Shown here one piece after another: positions 19,381 to 26,766 of a DNA stretch of 64,000 nt. The notes below the pieces were generated by a model, which made no database searches, was not told the DNA's origin, and saw only the letters and a program-made list of their open reading frames with translations. This stretch comes from Micromonospora olivasterospora (GTDB lineage: Bacteria > Actinomycetota > Actinomycetes > Mycobacteriales > Micromonosporaceae). The DNA lies in assembly GCF_007830265.1 (NCBI RefSeq), contig NZ_VLKE01000001.1, forward strand, positions 4,030,001 to 4,094,000, written 5' to 3'. The translations under genes and the position numbers were made by a program. Position 1 is the stretch's first letter. Each line of letters opens with the position of its first letter.

Positions 19381-19911
19381 TCAGGCCAGCGCGGCCTGCG
19401 CGTCGAGGGCCACCGCGGCGGCGTGTACGACGGCGGCGATGCGCAGCCCCTCGTGCACCTGCTCCCGGGTGAAGCCGGCGGCACGCAGCGTCTTCTCGTG
19501 CGACTCCAGGCAGACGCCGCAGCCGGTGATCGCCGAGACGGCGAGGCACCACAGCTCGAAGTCCGCCTTCTCCACGCCCGGCCTCGCGATGATCTGCATC
19601 CGCAGCCGGGCCGGCATCGACGCGTACTGCTCGTCGCCGATGAGGTGCTTGGCCCGGTAGTACACGTTGTTCATCGCCATGATCGTGGCGGCGCCCTTGG
19701 CGGCCTCGACCGCCTCCGGCGTCAGGTGCTCGGCCGCCTCGGCGGCGATCTCCCGCAGCACCCGCGGGTTGCGCGCCGCGACCGCGCAGGCCAGGGCGGT
19801 GCCCCAGGCCTGCTCCGGCTTCAGCGTGGAGGTGCCGACGGTGGAGCCGAGGTTGAGCTTGATGTCCTTGGCGTACTCGGGCAGGGCCGCCTTGACCGCG
19901 TCCAGACCCAT
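19381..19911 (-). CDS. ahpD: Alkyl hydroperoxide reductase AhpD (carboxymuconolactone decarboxylase fold)
   Basis: 176 residues, the typical length. It re-reduces AhpC, passing electrons from a lipoamide-type donor. The redox centre is CGVCLESH (CxxC plus His) at about residue 131, with the conserved Glu in the ITGCGVC-flanking helix. ALACAVAARNPRVL and MAMNNVYYRAKHL are family features. ATG 19911 lies 2 bases after the ahpC stop, so the pair is one operon. Confidence 0.95.
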   Translation of the reverse strand: MGLDAVKAALPEYAKDIKLNLGSTVGTSTLKPEQAWGTALACAVAARNPRVLREIAAEAAEHLTPEAVEAAKGAATIMAMNNVYYRAKHLIGDEQYASMPARLRMQIIARPGVEKADFELWCLAVSAITGCGVCLESHEKTLRAAGFTREQVHEGLRIAAVVHAAAVALDAQAALA

Positions 19912-19913
19912 CG

Positions 19914-20474
19914 TCAGGCCCCGGCGCCGGCGAGCAGCCCGGTGGCGTCCAGGGTCTCGCCGCCCTTGTTCCAGTTGCACGGGCACAGCTCGTCGGTCTG
20001 CAGGGCGTCGAGCACCCGCAGCACCTCGGAGACGTTCCGGCCGACGGAGCCGGCGGTCACCATGGCGAACTGGATCTCGTTGTTCGGGTCCACGATGAAG
20101 GTGGCGCGCTGGGCCACGCCGTCCTCGCCGAGCACGCCGCAGGCGTCGGTCAGCTCGCGCTTGATGTCGCTGAGCATCGGGAAGGGCAGTTCGCGCAGGT
20201 CCGGGTGGTCCTTGCGCCAGGCGTAGTGGACGAACTCGCTGTCCACGGACACGCCGAGCACCTGGGCGTCCCGGTCGGCGAACTCACCGTTCAGTCGGCC
20301 GAACTCGGCGATCTCGGTGGGGCAGATGAAGGTGAAGTCCTTCGGCCAGAAGAAGACCACCCGCCACTTGCCCTCGTGGGACTTGTGGTTGATCGACTCG
20401 AACGCCTTCTCGGCGTCCAGCGAGACGCAGGCGGTGAGCTCGTACTCGGGGAAGTGGTCACCGACAGTGAGCAC
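19914..20474 (-). CDS. ahpC: Alkyl hydroperoxide reductase AhpC (2-Cys peroxiredoxin)
   Basis: 186 residues. It reduces H2O2, organic peroxides and peroxynitrite. The peroxidatic Cys is in FTFICPTEIAEF and the resolving Cys pair in DELCPCNWNKGGETL. GTG 20474 (VLTVGDHFPEYEL) has a strong AAGGAG six bases upstream. Directly upstream is a near-perfect inverted repeat (20505-20527), probably for a redox regulator. oxyR, often divergent from ahpC in actinobacteria, is not adjacent here. Confidence 0.96.
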   Translation of the reverse strand: MLTVGDHFPEYELTACVSLDAEKAFESINHKSHEGKWRVVFFWPKDFTFICPTEIAEFGRLNGEFADRDAQVLGVSVDSEFVHYAWRKDHPDLRELPFPMLSDIKRELTDACGVLGEDGVAQRATFIVDPNNEIQFAMVTAGSVGRNVSEVLRVLDALQTDELCPCNWNKGGETLDATGLLAGAGA

Positions 20475-20504
20475 AGTGTCCTCCTTGACAGCGGCGCGGG
20501 GCCG

Positions 20505-20527
20505 ATAACTGGATCGGTTCCAGATAT
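20505..20527. promoter_or_regulatory. Inverted repeat upstream of ahpC, candidate OxyR/peroxide-sensor operator
   Basis: ATAACTGGA and TCCAGATAT around TCGGT: nine-base arms with a single mismatch, AT-rich at both ends like LysR-type sites. It lies 31-53 bases upstream of the ahpC GTG, where promoter elements are expected. The binding protein is inferred. Confidence 0.5.
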
Positions 20528-20699
20528 TGCCGCAGTCGTGTTTCGCCCTGGTGGCGGCCGGGTGAACTGTGAAGCTGATCACCTGCGGCGGGCTCCGCCC
20601 GGGCGCGCCGGCCTGATCGGGCGAGGCAACGCTCCGTGACCGTCCCGGCATGTGGGTTGACCCTCCCAGATCCGGGGGAGGGGTGGCACAGTAGCGAGC

Positions 20700-20732
20700 G
20701 TGACTCGCACCGTAGTCATTATCGCCAGCTAG
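20700..20732 (+). CDS. Leader peptide of the citramalate synthase attenuator (MTRTVVIIAS)
   Basis: Ten codons plus TAG: GTG ACT CGC ACC GTA GTC ATT ATC GCC AGC. The central Val-Val-Ile-Ile run uses the rare codons GTA and ATT. CACAGT (20687-20692) lies 7 bases before the GTG, so a leaderless start is likely; no good -35 is at the right distance (TTGACC at 20657 is too far). A CCCTCCC/GGGAGGG inverted repeat sits between. Role inferred from position and codon content. Confidence 0.65.
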   Translation: MTRTVVIIAS

Positions 20733-20792
20733 CGCGCCCGGCCTACCCCCGCCGAGCGCGCAGACCTCCCGCATCCGCGGGGGGTCTTTTTG
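20732..20792 (+). terminator. Attenuator hairpins upstream of the citramalate synthase gene
   Basis: First hairpin: GCGCGC (20732-20737) with GCGCGC (20756-20761), and inner GGC/GCC. Second: an 11-bp stem AGACCTCCCGC (20762-20772) with 20777-20787 (one G-T pair), loop ATCC, followed by TTTTTG. This is an intrinsic terminator 53 bases before the structural gene start. Confidence 0.75.
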
Positions 20793-20844
20793 TTGGTCCG
20801 TGTCGCCGCCGCCCACCTGCCCCACCGCGCCTGAAAGGACTCCC

Positions 20845-22428
20845 ATGACGTTCCAGGTCTACGACACGACGCTGCGCGACGGCGCCCAGCGTGAAGGGCT
20901 CACCTACTCCGTCGTCGACAAGCTGGCCGTGGCCCGGCTGCTGGACGAGTTCGGCGTCGGCTTCATCGAGGGCGGCTGGCCGGGGGCGGTGCCGAAGGAC
21001 ACCGAGTTCTTCCGGCGCGCCCGCACGGAGCTGAAGCTGAAGCACGCCGTGCTGGTCGCGTTCGGCGCCACCCGCAAGGCCGGCGTGGCGGTGGCCGAGG
21101 ACCCGCAGGTCCGCGGGCTGCTCGACGCGCAGACCCCGGCCGTCGCGCTGGTCGCCAAGGCCGACCTGCGACACGTCGAGCGGGCGCTGCGCACCACCCC
21201 CGCAGAGAACCTGGCGATGATCCGTGACACCGTGGCGCACCTGGTCGCCGAGGGCCGGCGCGTCTTCGTCGACGGGGAGCACTTCTTCGACGGCTACCGG
21301 CACGACCCGGCGTACGGGGCCGCGGTGGTGGAGACGGCGCTGGCCGCCGGCGCCGAGCGGTTCGTCCTCTGCGACACCAACGGCGGGATGCTGCCCTCCC
21401 AGGTCACCGCCGCGATCGCCGACCTGACCGCGCGCACCGGCGTGGCGCCGGAGCTGCTCGGCATCCACTGCCAGAACGACACCGCCTGCGCGGTGGCCAA
21501 CACGATCGCCGCCGTCGAGGCCGGCGTCCGCCACGCCCAGGGCACCGCCAACGGGTACGGCGAGCGCCCCGGCAACGCCGACATCTTCGCCGTCGTCGCC
21601 AACCTGCAGCTCAAGCTCGGGATGCCCGTCCTGCCCGAGGGCTGCCTGGAACAGATGGTGCGGGTCTCCCACGCCATCGCCGAGATCGCCAACATCGCCC
21701 CCGACACCCACCAGGCCTACGTCGGGGCCGCCGCCTTCGCCCACAAGGCGGGGCTGCACGCGAGCGCGATCAAGGTGGATCCGCTGCTCTACAACCACGT
21801 CGACCCGAGCGTGGTGGGCAACGACATGCGGATCCTGGTCACCGAGATGGCCGGCCGGGCCAGCGTCGAGCTGAAGAGCCGCGAGCTGGGCCTGGACCTG
21901 GCCGGCCATCCGGAGGCGTTGTCCACGGTCACCAAGCGGGTCAAGGAGATGGAGGCCGGCGGCTGGTCGTTCGAGGCGGCGGACGCCTCGTTCGAGCTGC
22001 TGGTCCGCTCCGAGCTGCCCGAGGGCGCGCCGGCCCGGCCGTTCGCGCTGGAGTCGTACCGGGTGCTGGTGGAGCACCGCGAGGACGGCGCGGTGGTCTC
22101 CGAGGCCACGGTGAAGATCCGGGTACGCGGCGAGCGGGTGATCGCCACGGCCGAGGGCAACGGCCCGGTCAACGCCCTGGACGAGGCGCTGCGGGCCGGG
22201 CTGTCCCGGCACTACCCGGAGCTGCGCGACTTCGAGTTGGCCGACTACAAGGTGCGCATCCTGGAGGGCAGCAGCGGCACCGGCGCGGTGACCCGGGTAC
22301 TGGTGGAGACCGCCGACGGCGCGGGCCGCGACTGGACGACCGTGGGGGTGCACCCCAACGTCGTCGAGGCGTCCTGGCACGCGCTGGTCGATGCCCTCAC
22401 GTACGGCCTCGACCGCACCCGGGTGTAG
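20845..22428 (+). CDS. cimA: Citramalate synthase (LeuA-related, CimA type)
   Basis: 527 residues. It condenses pyruvate and acetyl-CoA to citramalate, a threonine-independent entry to 2-ketobutyrate and isoleucine; a homocitrate/isopropylmalate role is less likely. HMGL-like domain: VYDTTLRDGAQREGLTYSV, DGEHFFDGYRHDPAY, CDTNGGMLP, GIHCQNDTACAVANTIAAVEAG, GTANGYGERPGNAD. The C-terminal LeuA dimer domain is regulatory (YRVLVEHREDGAVVSEATVKI, AEGNGPVNALDEALR), the ligand probably isoleucine. ATG 20845 follows GAAAGGA. The attenuator with Val/Ile codons supports an isoleucine pathway role. It ends 3 bases from the convergent EEP gene. Confidence 0.9.
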   Translation: MTFQVYDTTLRDGAQREGLTYSVVDKLAVARLLDEFGVGFIEGGWPGAVPKDTEFFRRARTELKLKHAVLVAFGATRKAGVAVAEDPQVRGLLDAQTPAVALVAKADLRHVERALRTTPAENLAMIRDTVAHLVAEGRRVFVDGEHFFDGYRHDPAYGAAVVETALAAGAERFVLCDTNGGMLPSQVTAAIADLTARTGVAPELLGIHCQNDTACAVANTIAAVEAGVRHAQGTANGYGERPGNADIFAVVANLQLKLGMPVLPEGCLEQMVRVSHAIAEIANIAPDTHQAYVGAAAFAHKAGLHASAIKVDPLLYNHVDPSVVGNDMRILVTEMAGRASVELKSRELGLDLAGHPEALSTVTKRVKEMEAGGWSFEAADASFELLVRSELPEGAPARPFALESYRVLVEHREDGAVVSEATVKIRVRGERVIATAEGNGPVNALDEALRAGLSRHYPELRDFELADYKVRILEGSSGTGAVTRVLVETADGAGRDWTTVGVHPNVVEASWHALVDALTYGLDRTRV

Positions 22429-22431
22429 GGC

Positions 22432-23427
22432 TCAGGCGGCGGGCAGGCGCAGCTCGGCGAACACGGCCCGGTGGTCGCTGCCCGGCAGCGGGCACACCGC
22501 CACCGTGCGGACCGCGATCCGCCGGTCCACCAGCACGTGGTCGATCGTCACGGGCGGGATGGGGTCGCCGTCGTACGGGCCCCAGGTGCCGACCAGCCCG
22601 GCGCCGACGGCGTCCGCCGCGTCGACGTACCCGGTGGCGAGCAGGGCGCGCAGCGGGGCGTGGTCGAGAGTGGCGTTGAAGTCCCCGGCGAGGACGCGCA
22701 GCCCGGCGTCCGGGGTGGCCGGCGGCTGGGCCGCCAGGTCCGTCCGCCAGGGGCCGACCTGGTCCACCGCGTACGGGGCCGCCGGGTGGGCCGACTCGAC
22801 CCGCACCGGCGGCCCGCCCGGCGGTGTCACCGTCCCGTACGTCTGGCTGAACCCCCAGCCGCCCCGGTTGAGCCGGACGCCCCCGTCGGTGAGGGGAAAC
22901 CGGGCGTACAGGCCGGAGCCGGGGGTGCCCACCTGCGGGTTGAGCTGCCGGTGGGGCAACAGCGCGGCCAGGCCGAGCTGGTCGAGTTCGGCTGCCGCGC
23001 CGGGGGTGAACTCCTGCACGGCCAGCACGTCGACCCGGCGCGCGCGGACCAGGTCGACCAGGGCGGGGGCGTCGGCGGCCCCGGCCAGCAGGTTCGCGGT
23101 CAGCAGGCGCAGCGTCGGCCCGGCCGCCGCCGGCCGCGCCGACGGCAGCGCCCGGGGCGCCACCACGCCGAGCAGCGCGGCGGCGGCCAGGGCCGCGACC
23201 GCCGCCGGCCAGCGGCGCCGCAGGGCGAGCGCCAGCAGCAGCGGGACCGGCGTCCAGGCGGCGACGTACGGCGTGAAGGCGACCGCCTGCACGAGCGGCC
23301 CCCGTTCCAGGCCCGGCAGCCGGACGGCCGCCCAGGCCAGCCCGGGCGCCACGGCGAGCCAGCAGAGCCACGCGCGGACCCGGTCACGCGGGCCGACCGA
23401 CCGCGGGGGGCGGGTGAGGGTGAGCAC
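22432..23427 (-). CDS. Membrane-anchored endonuclease/exonuclease/phosphatase-family protein
   Basis: 331 residues. Three hydrophobic N-terminal segments (about residues 16-95) are followed by an extracytoplasmic EEP domain: LRLLTANLLAGAADAP, VDVLAVQEFTPG (metal Glu), VLAGDFNATLDH (catalytic Asp and Asn), TIDHVLVDRRI and GSDHRAVFAEL (catalytic His). All key residues are present. Substrate (nucleic acid, phospholipid or inositol phosphate) unknown. GTG 23427 has TACCCT six bases upstream (leaderless pattern). Confidence 0.82.
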   Translation of the reverse strand: MLTLTRPPRSVGPRDRVRAWLCWLAVAPGLAWAAVRLPGLERGPLVQAVAFTPYVAAWTPVPLLLALALRRRWPAAVAALAAAALLGVVAPRALPSARPAAAGPTLRLLTANLLAGAADAPALVDLVRARRVDVLAVQEFTPGAAAELDQLGLAALLPHRQLNPQVGTPGSGLYARFPLTDGGVRLNRGGWGFSQTYGTVTPPGGPPVRVESAHPAAPYAVDQVGPWRTDLAAQPPATPDAGLRVLAGDFNATLDHAPLRALLATGYVDAADAVGAGLVGTWGPYDGDPIPPVTIDHVLVDRRIAVRTVAVCPLPGSDHRAVFAELRLPAA

Positions 23428-23490
23428 CGCGCCAGGGTAGTCGCGCACGGGCCCCGGTGTGGTCCGCCCGCTTTCCCGGGCGGTCTTTCG

Positions 23491-23508
23491 TGAATGGTCC
23501 ACCATTCA
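23491..23508. promoter_or_regulatory. Perfect 18-bp palindrome in the gap before the secreted protein gene
   Basis: TGAATGGT-CC-ACCATTCA, a perfect two-fold symmetric site, much more AT-rich than its surroundings. It lies 64 bases upstream of the minus-strand EEP start and 55 bases before the -35 box of the plus-strand gene. Looks like an operator for a dimeric repressor; the regulator is unknown. A GC hairpin (CCGCCCG...CGGGCGG, 23465-23483) lies beside it. Confidence 0.5.
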
Positions 23509-23562
23509 TGTCTCGCAATTATCGCGGGCGCCCGGCGAATTGCGACACGCGGCGGGCCACCA

Positions 23563-23592
23563 TTGACGGCCGGCTTTTGACGGTGCTACGTT
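23563..23592 (+). promoter_or_regulatory. Promoter of the secreted protein gene, with long AT-rich 5' UTR
   Basis: TTGACG (23563-23568), 18-base spacer, TACGTT (23587-23592). The predicted start is near 23599, leaving about 200 bases of untranslated RNA that is unusually AT-rich. It contains a hairpin GTAATTC-CAGC...GCTG-GTGT-GAATTAC (about 23624-23654) and a repeated GCAATTGT. Confidence 0.6.
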
Positions 23593-23800
23593 CCACCTGG
23601 TTCGAGGTGTCGCAACTCTCCGTAGTAATTCCAGCTAAATGCTGGTGTGAATTACTCGTTGACGGGCAATTTCCGGCGCGGTCGGCGCAATTGTTGCCGC
23701 AATTGTGCCGCGTCCTGCCCGGCCTCCGGACCACGGCATCGAGGTCGGCCCGTCCGATGCGGGTCGGCCCATCACCCCGGTCAACTGAGGGAGACCTGTC

Positions 23801-24301
23801 ATGGCCACATTCCTGGGACGCAAGGCGGCGGTCACGCTCGGCGTACTGGCACTCACCCTGGCCGGCGGTGGCATCGCGGCCGCCGCTCAGCCGTCGACGA
23901 AGTCCGCCGACCTCGCGCAGCCCGCCGCCCGCGCGGTCGACTCGCAGCCGGCGGTGAGCGAGGAGTCGGCCCGGCTGTCCCGCTCGCTGCTGAAGAAGGG
24001 CGCCACCCCGCTCGCCGGCACCGTCACCTACACGGTGGTGAACGCGAACGCGACCAAGGCCCGGGGCACGGGGGTCGTCATCAAGTACGGCGTCGGCCAG
24101 TACGAGGTCCAGTTCCCGTGGAACGTCACGGCCGGCGCCTACGTCGCCACGATCGGCCGGTCCGACAGCTGCTGCGTCCCGCCCGGGGGCGAGGTCTCGG
24201 TCGCGCCGCGGCTCGGCACCCCCAACGGCGTCTTCATCCAGATCCGCGACTACGACGGCAACCCGTCCGACCGGGGCTTCTACCTGATCGTGCACATCTG
24301 A
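23801..24301 (+). CDS. Secreted protein of unknown function
   Basis: 166 residues. A clear Sec signal peptide: basic LGRKAAV, hydrophobic TLGVLALTLAGGGIAAA, cleavage probably at AAA-AQP near residue 29. The mature part has a Ser/Ala-rich helical stretch (EESARLSRSLLKKG) and a beta-rich C-terminal domain of about 100 residues (TVTYTVVNANATKARGTG, YEVQFPWNVTAGAYVATIG, DSCCVPPGGEVSVAPR). Two adjacent Cys are present. I do not recognise the fold; it resembles small secreted beta proteins common in actinomycetes. Own promoter and terminator; the long 5' UTR suggests post-transcriptional control. Confidence 0.75.
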   Translation: MATFLGRKAAVTLGVLALTLAGGGIAAAAQPSTKSADLAQPAARAVDSQPAVSEESARLSRSLLKKGATPLAGTVTYTVVNANATKARGTGVVIKYGVGQYEVQFPWNVTAGAYVATIGRSDSCCVPPGGEVSVAPRLGTPNGVFIQIRDYDGNPSDRGFYLIVHI

Positions 24302-24337
24302 TCCGGCCCGCCGCGGCGCCCCGTCGCCGGCGGTGAC

Positions 24338-24373
24338 GACGCCGGCCCCCGACCGCCCTCGGGGGCCGGCGTC
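24338..24373 (+). terminator. Terminator after the secreted protein gene
   Basis: A perfect 15-bp stem (GACGCCGGCCCCCGA, 24338-24352, with 24359-24373), loop CCGCCC, 37 bases after the stop. Confidence 0.75.
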
Positions 24374-24400
24374 GCGCCGTTCCGGCCCGCGGCACGGATC

Positions 24401-24487
24401 GTGGCGCCTTTCGTCCGCACCGCGCCCGCGTGGCGCCTGTTGTCCGCGCCCCGCCGGCGTGCCGCCTTTCGGATCGCCCGGCAGCCG
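24401..24487 (+). repeat. Three degenerate 29-bp direct repeats upstream of moxR
   Basis: GTGGCGCCT at 24401, GTGGCGCCT at 24430 and GTGCCGCCT at 24459 recur at exactly 29-base spacing. The first two continue with TTCGTCCGC and GTTGTCCGC. A GATAAT (24555-24560) further on may be the moxR -10. The 24302-24599 gap holds no gene. Confidence 0.5.
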
Positions 24488-24599
24488 CCGCACCCCCTCG
24501 TCCCGTTCGGGGTGGAATGGGACGGCGACGCGCCCGCAGGACCGGCCAGGGGCGGATAATCCGACGTTTGCCCAGGCACCGGCACGGGAAGCAAGGACC

Positions 24600-25648
24600 G
24601 TGACGGACATCTCGGACACCCTGGCCAGCCTGCCCGGCCCGGTCGACCACGACGCGGCGGGCGCCGAGCTGGAACAGACCCTCTTCGAGGTCAAGCGCGT
24701 GATCGTCGGGCAGGACCGGCTCGTCGACCGCCTGCTCACCGCGCTGCTCGCCGACGGCCACTGCCTGCTGGAGGGCGTACCCGGCGTGGCCAAGACGCTG
24801 GCCGCGCAGACCCTCGCCACCGTGGTCGGCGGCGCCTTCTCCCGGATCCAGTTCACCCCGGACCTGGTGCCCTCCGACATCGTCGGCACCCGCATCTACC
24901 GGGCGACCAAGGAGAGCTTCGACGTCGAGCTCGGACCGATCATGGCCAACCTGGTGCTCGCCGACGAGATCAACCGGGCCCCGGCCAAGGTGCAGTCGGC
25001 TCTGCTGGAGGCGATGGCCGAGCGCCAGGTCTCGATCGGCGGCCGCAGCTGGCCCGTCCCCGAGCCGTTCCTGGTGCTCGCCACGCAGAACCCGATCGAG
25101 TCCGAGGGGGTCTACCAGCTTCCCGAGGCCCAGCGGGACCGGTTCCTCATGAAGATCGTCGTGGACTACCCGGGGGAGGACGAGGAACTGGCGATCCTCT
25201 ACCGGATGAGCGCCGACCGGCCCGTCCCGCACCGGATCCTCGATCCCGTACGGCTGCGCGAGCTGCAGCGGCGCGCCGGCCACGTCTTCGTGCACCACGC
25301 CATCGCCGAGTACGTCGTCCGGCTGATCCTGGCCACCCGCGACCCGGGCCGGTTCGGGCTGCCCGAGGTCGCCCCGCTGCTGGCGTACGGGGCGAGCCCC
25401 CGCGCCACGCTCGGCCTGGTCGCCGCCGCCCGGGCCCAGGCGCTGCTGCGCGGCCGGGAGTACGTGGTGCCGGAGGACGTACGGGAGCTGGCCGTGGACG
25501 TCCTCGCCCACCGGCTGGTGCTCTCCTTCGACGCCGTCGCCGACGGGGTGCCGGCCGACGCGGTGGTCCGCCGGCTCGTCGACGCGGTGCCGCCGCCCCG
25601 GGTCGCCCCCGGCCGGCCGGAACACGCCCCGACCTGGCCGCCGCGTGA
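24600..25648 (+). CDS. MoxR-family AAA+ ATPase (probable one-base frameshift near 25630)
   Basis: About 349 residues if one C is restored. MoxR ATPases act as chaperones for maturation of von Willebrand-type proteins. Walker A is GVPGVAKTLAAQ (A for the usual T/G position), Walker B LVLADEINRAPAKVQSALLEAM, sensor 1 LATQNPIESEGVYQLPEAQ, arginine finger in DRF. GTG 24600 is chosen for TDISDTLASLPGPV. As sequenced, the frame has no stop and runs through the next gene to 27722. Adding one C to the CCCC run at 25627-25630 gives HAPDLAAA and a TGA at 25646 that overlaps the next GTG, the same GTGA coupling seen at the next junction. I therefore read it as a sequence error. Confidence 0.88.
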
Positions 25649-26766
25649 GGCGCGCGGCCGTGAGAAGGGGACCCCGCGCTACCGGAGGCGTGCACAAGCG
25701 GCCCATCCTCACCCAGCCGGCGGCGGTGCCCGGCGATCCGACCCTGGCCGACCTCGCGCCCGACCAGCGGCTCCGCCGGCTGGAGCTGACCGTGACCCGC
25801 CGCCTGGACGGCCTCCTGCACGGCCAGCACCGGGGACTGCTGCCCGGCGCGGGCAGCGAGATCGCCGGCAGCCGCGAGTACCGGCCGGGCGAGGACGAGG
25901 TACGCCGGATGGACTGGGCCGTGACCGCCCGCACCACCGTCCCGCACGTCCTCGAGGTGGACGCCGACCGGGAGCTGACCACCTGGCTGCTGGTGGACGC
26001 CAGCCCGAGCATGGAGTTCGGCACCGCCGAGCTGGACAAGCGCGAACTCGCGGTGGCCGCGGTCGCGGCGGTGGGCTTCCTCACCGCCGGCGCCGGCAAC
26101 CGGCTCGGCGCGCTGCTGCACGGCCCCGCCGGGCTGCGTCGGTTCCCGCCCCGCAGCGGCCGGACCCACCTGCTGGGGCTGCTCCGCGCGCTGCTGGCCG
26201 CGCCGCGCGTCGGAGAGGCCGACCCGGCGGACGTTCCGCCCGGCGCCCCGCTGGCCGACGGGCTGGCCGCCGTCGGGCGGGTCGCCACCCGGCGGGGCCT
26301 GATCGTGGTGGTCTCCGACTTCCTCGACGCGCTGCCGGACGACCCGGCGGAGCCGCCGCCGTGGGAGGCGGCGCTGCGCCGGCTGGCCGTCCGGCACCAG
26401 GTGCTCGCCGTGGAGGTGACCGATCCGCGCGAGCTGGAGCTGCCGGACGTCGGCCTGATCACCCTGGTCGACCCCGAGTCCGGCCGGCGGCGGGAGGTCT
26501 GGACGGGCGACCCCCGGCTGCGCGAGCGGTACGCGGCGGCCGCCGTCGCCCAGCGCGAGCAGGTCCGGCAGGTGCTGCGCCGGTGCGGGGCGACCCACCT
26601 GCCGCTGCGCACCGACCGGGACTGGTGCGCCGACGTGGTGCGGCACGTGCACGCCCAGCGCCGGCTGACCCTGGCCCCGGCCAGAGGGGCGGGCGCGACG
26701 CCGCGCGCCGCCGGCGGGACGGGCCCCGGACCGCGCGCCGAGGCGCGCTCGGGAGGTGCCGCGTGA
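25645..26766 (+). CDS. DUF58-family protein of the MoxR operon
   Basis: 373 residues. The DUF58 core has GSEIAGSREYRPGEDEVRRMDWAVTART (REYxPGDxxRxIxW signature), then a VWA-like fold with DASPSMEFGTAE, LIVVVSDFLD and a C-terminal RDWCADVVRHVHAQRR. It partners with MoxR in cell-surface or protein-complex maturation. The GTG at 25645 overlaps the corrected moxR stop. A GTG at 25690 (VHKRPILTQPA) is an alternative but its GGAGG is too close. The stop overlaps the next GTG (26763). Confidence 0.88.
   Translation: MRRAAVRRGPRATGGVHKRPILTQPAAVPGDPTLADLAPDQRLRRLELTVTRRLDGLLHGQHRGLLPGAGSEIAGSREYRPGEDEVRRMDWAVTARTTVPHVLEVDADRELTTWLLVDASPSMEFGTAELDKRELAVAAVAAVGFLTAGAGNRLGALLHGPAGLRRFPPRSGRTHLLGLLRALLAAPRVGEADPADVPPGAPLADGLAAVGRVATRRGLIVVVSDFLDALPDDPAEPPPWEAALRRLAVRHQVLAVEVTDPRELELPDVGLITLVDPESGRRREVWTGDPRLRERYAAAAVAQREQVRQVLRRCGATHLPLRTDRDWCADVVRHVHAQRRLTLAPARGAGATPRAAGGTGPGPRAEARSGGAA

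Noticed and set aside
20657..20692. TTGACC as -35 of the citramalate leader promoter
   Set aside because: 24 bases separate it from CACAGT, too long; kept only the -10 as support.
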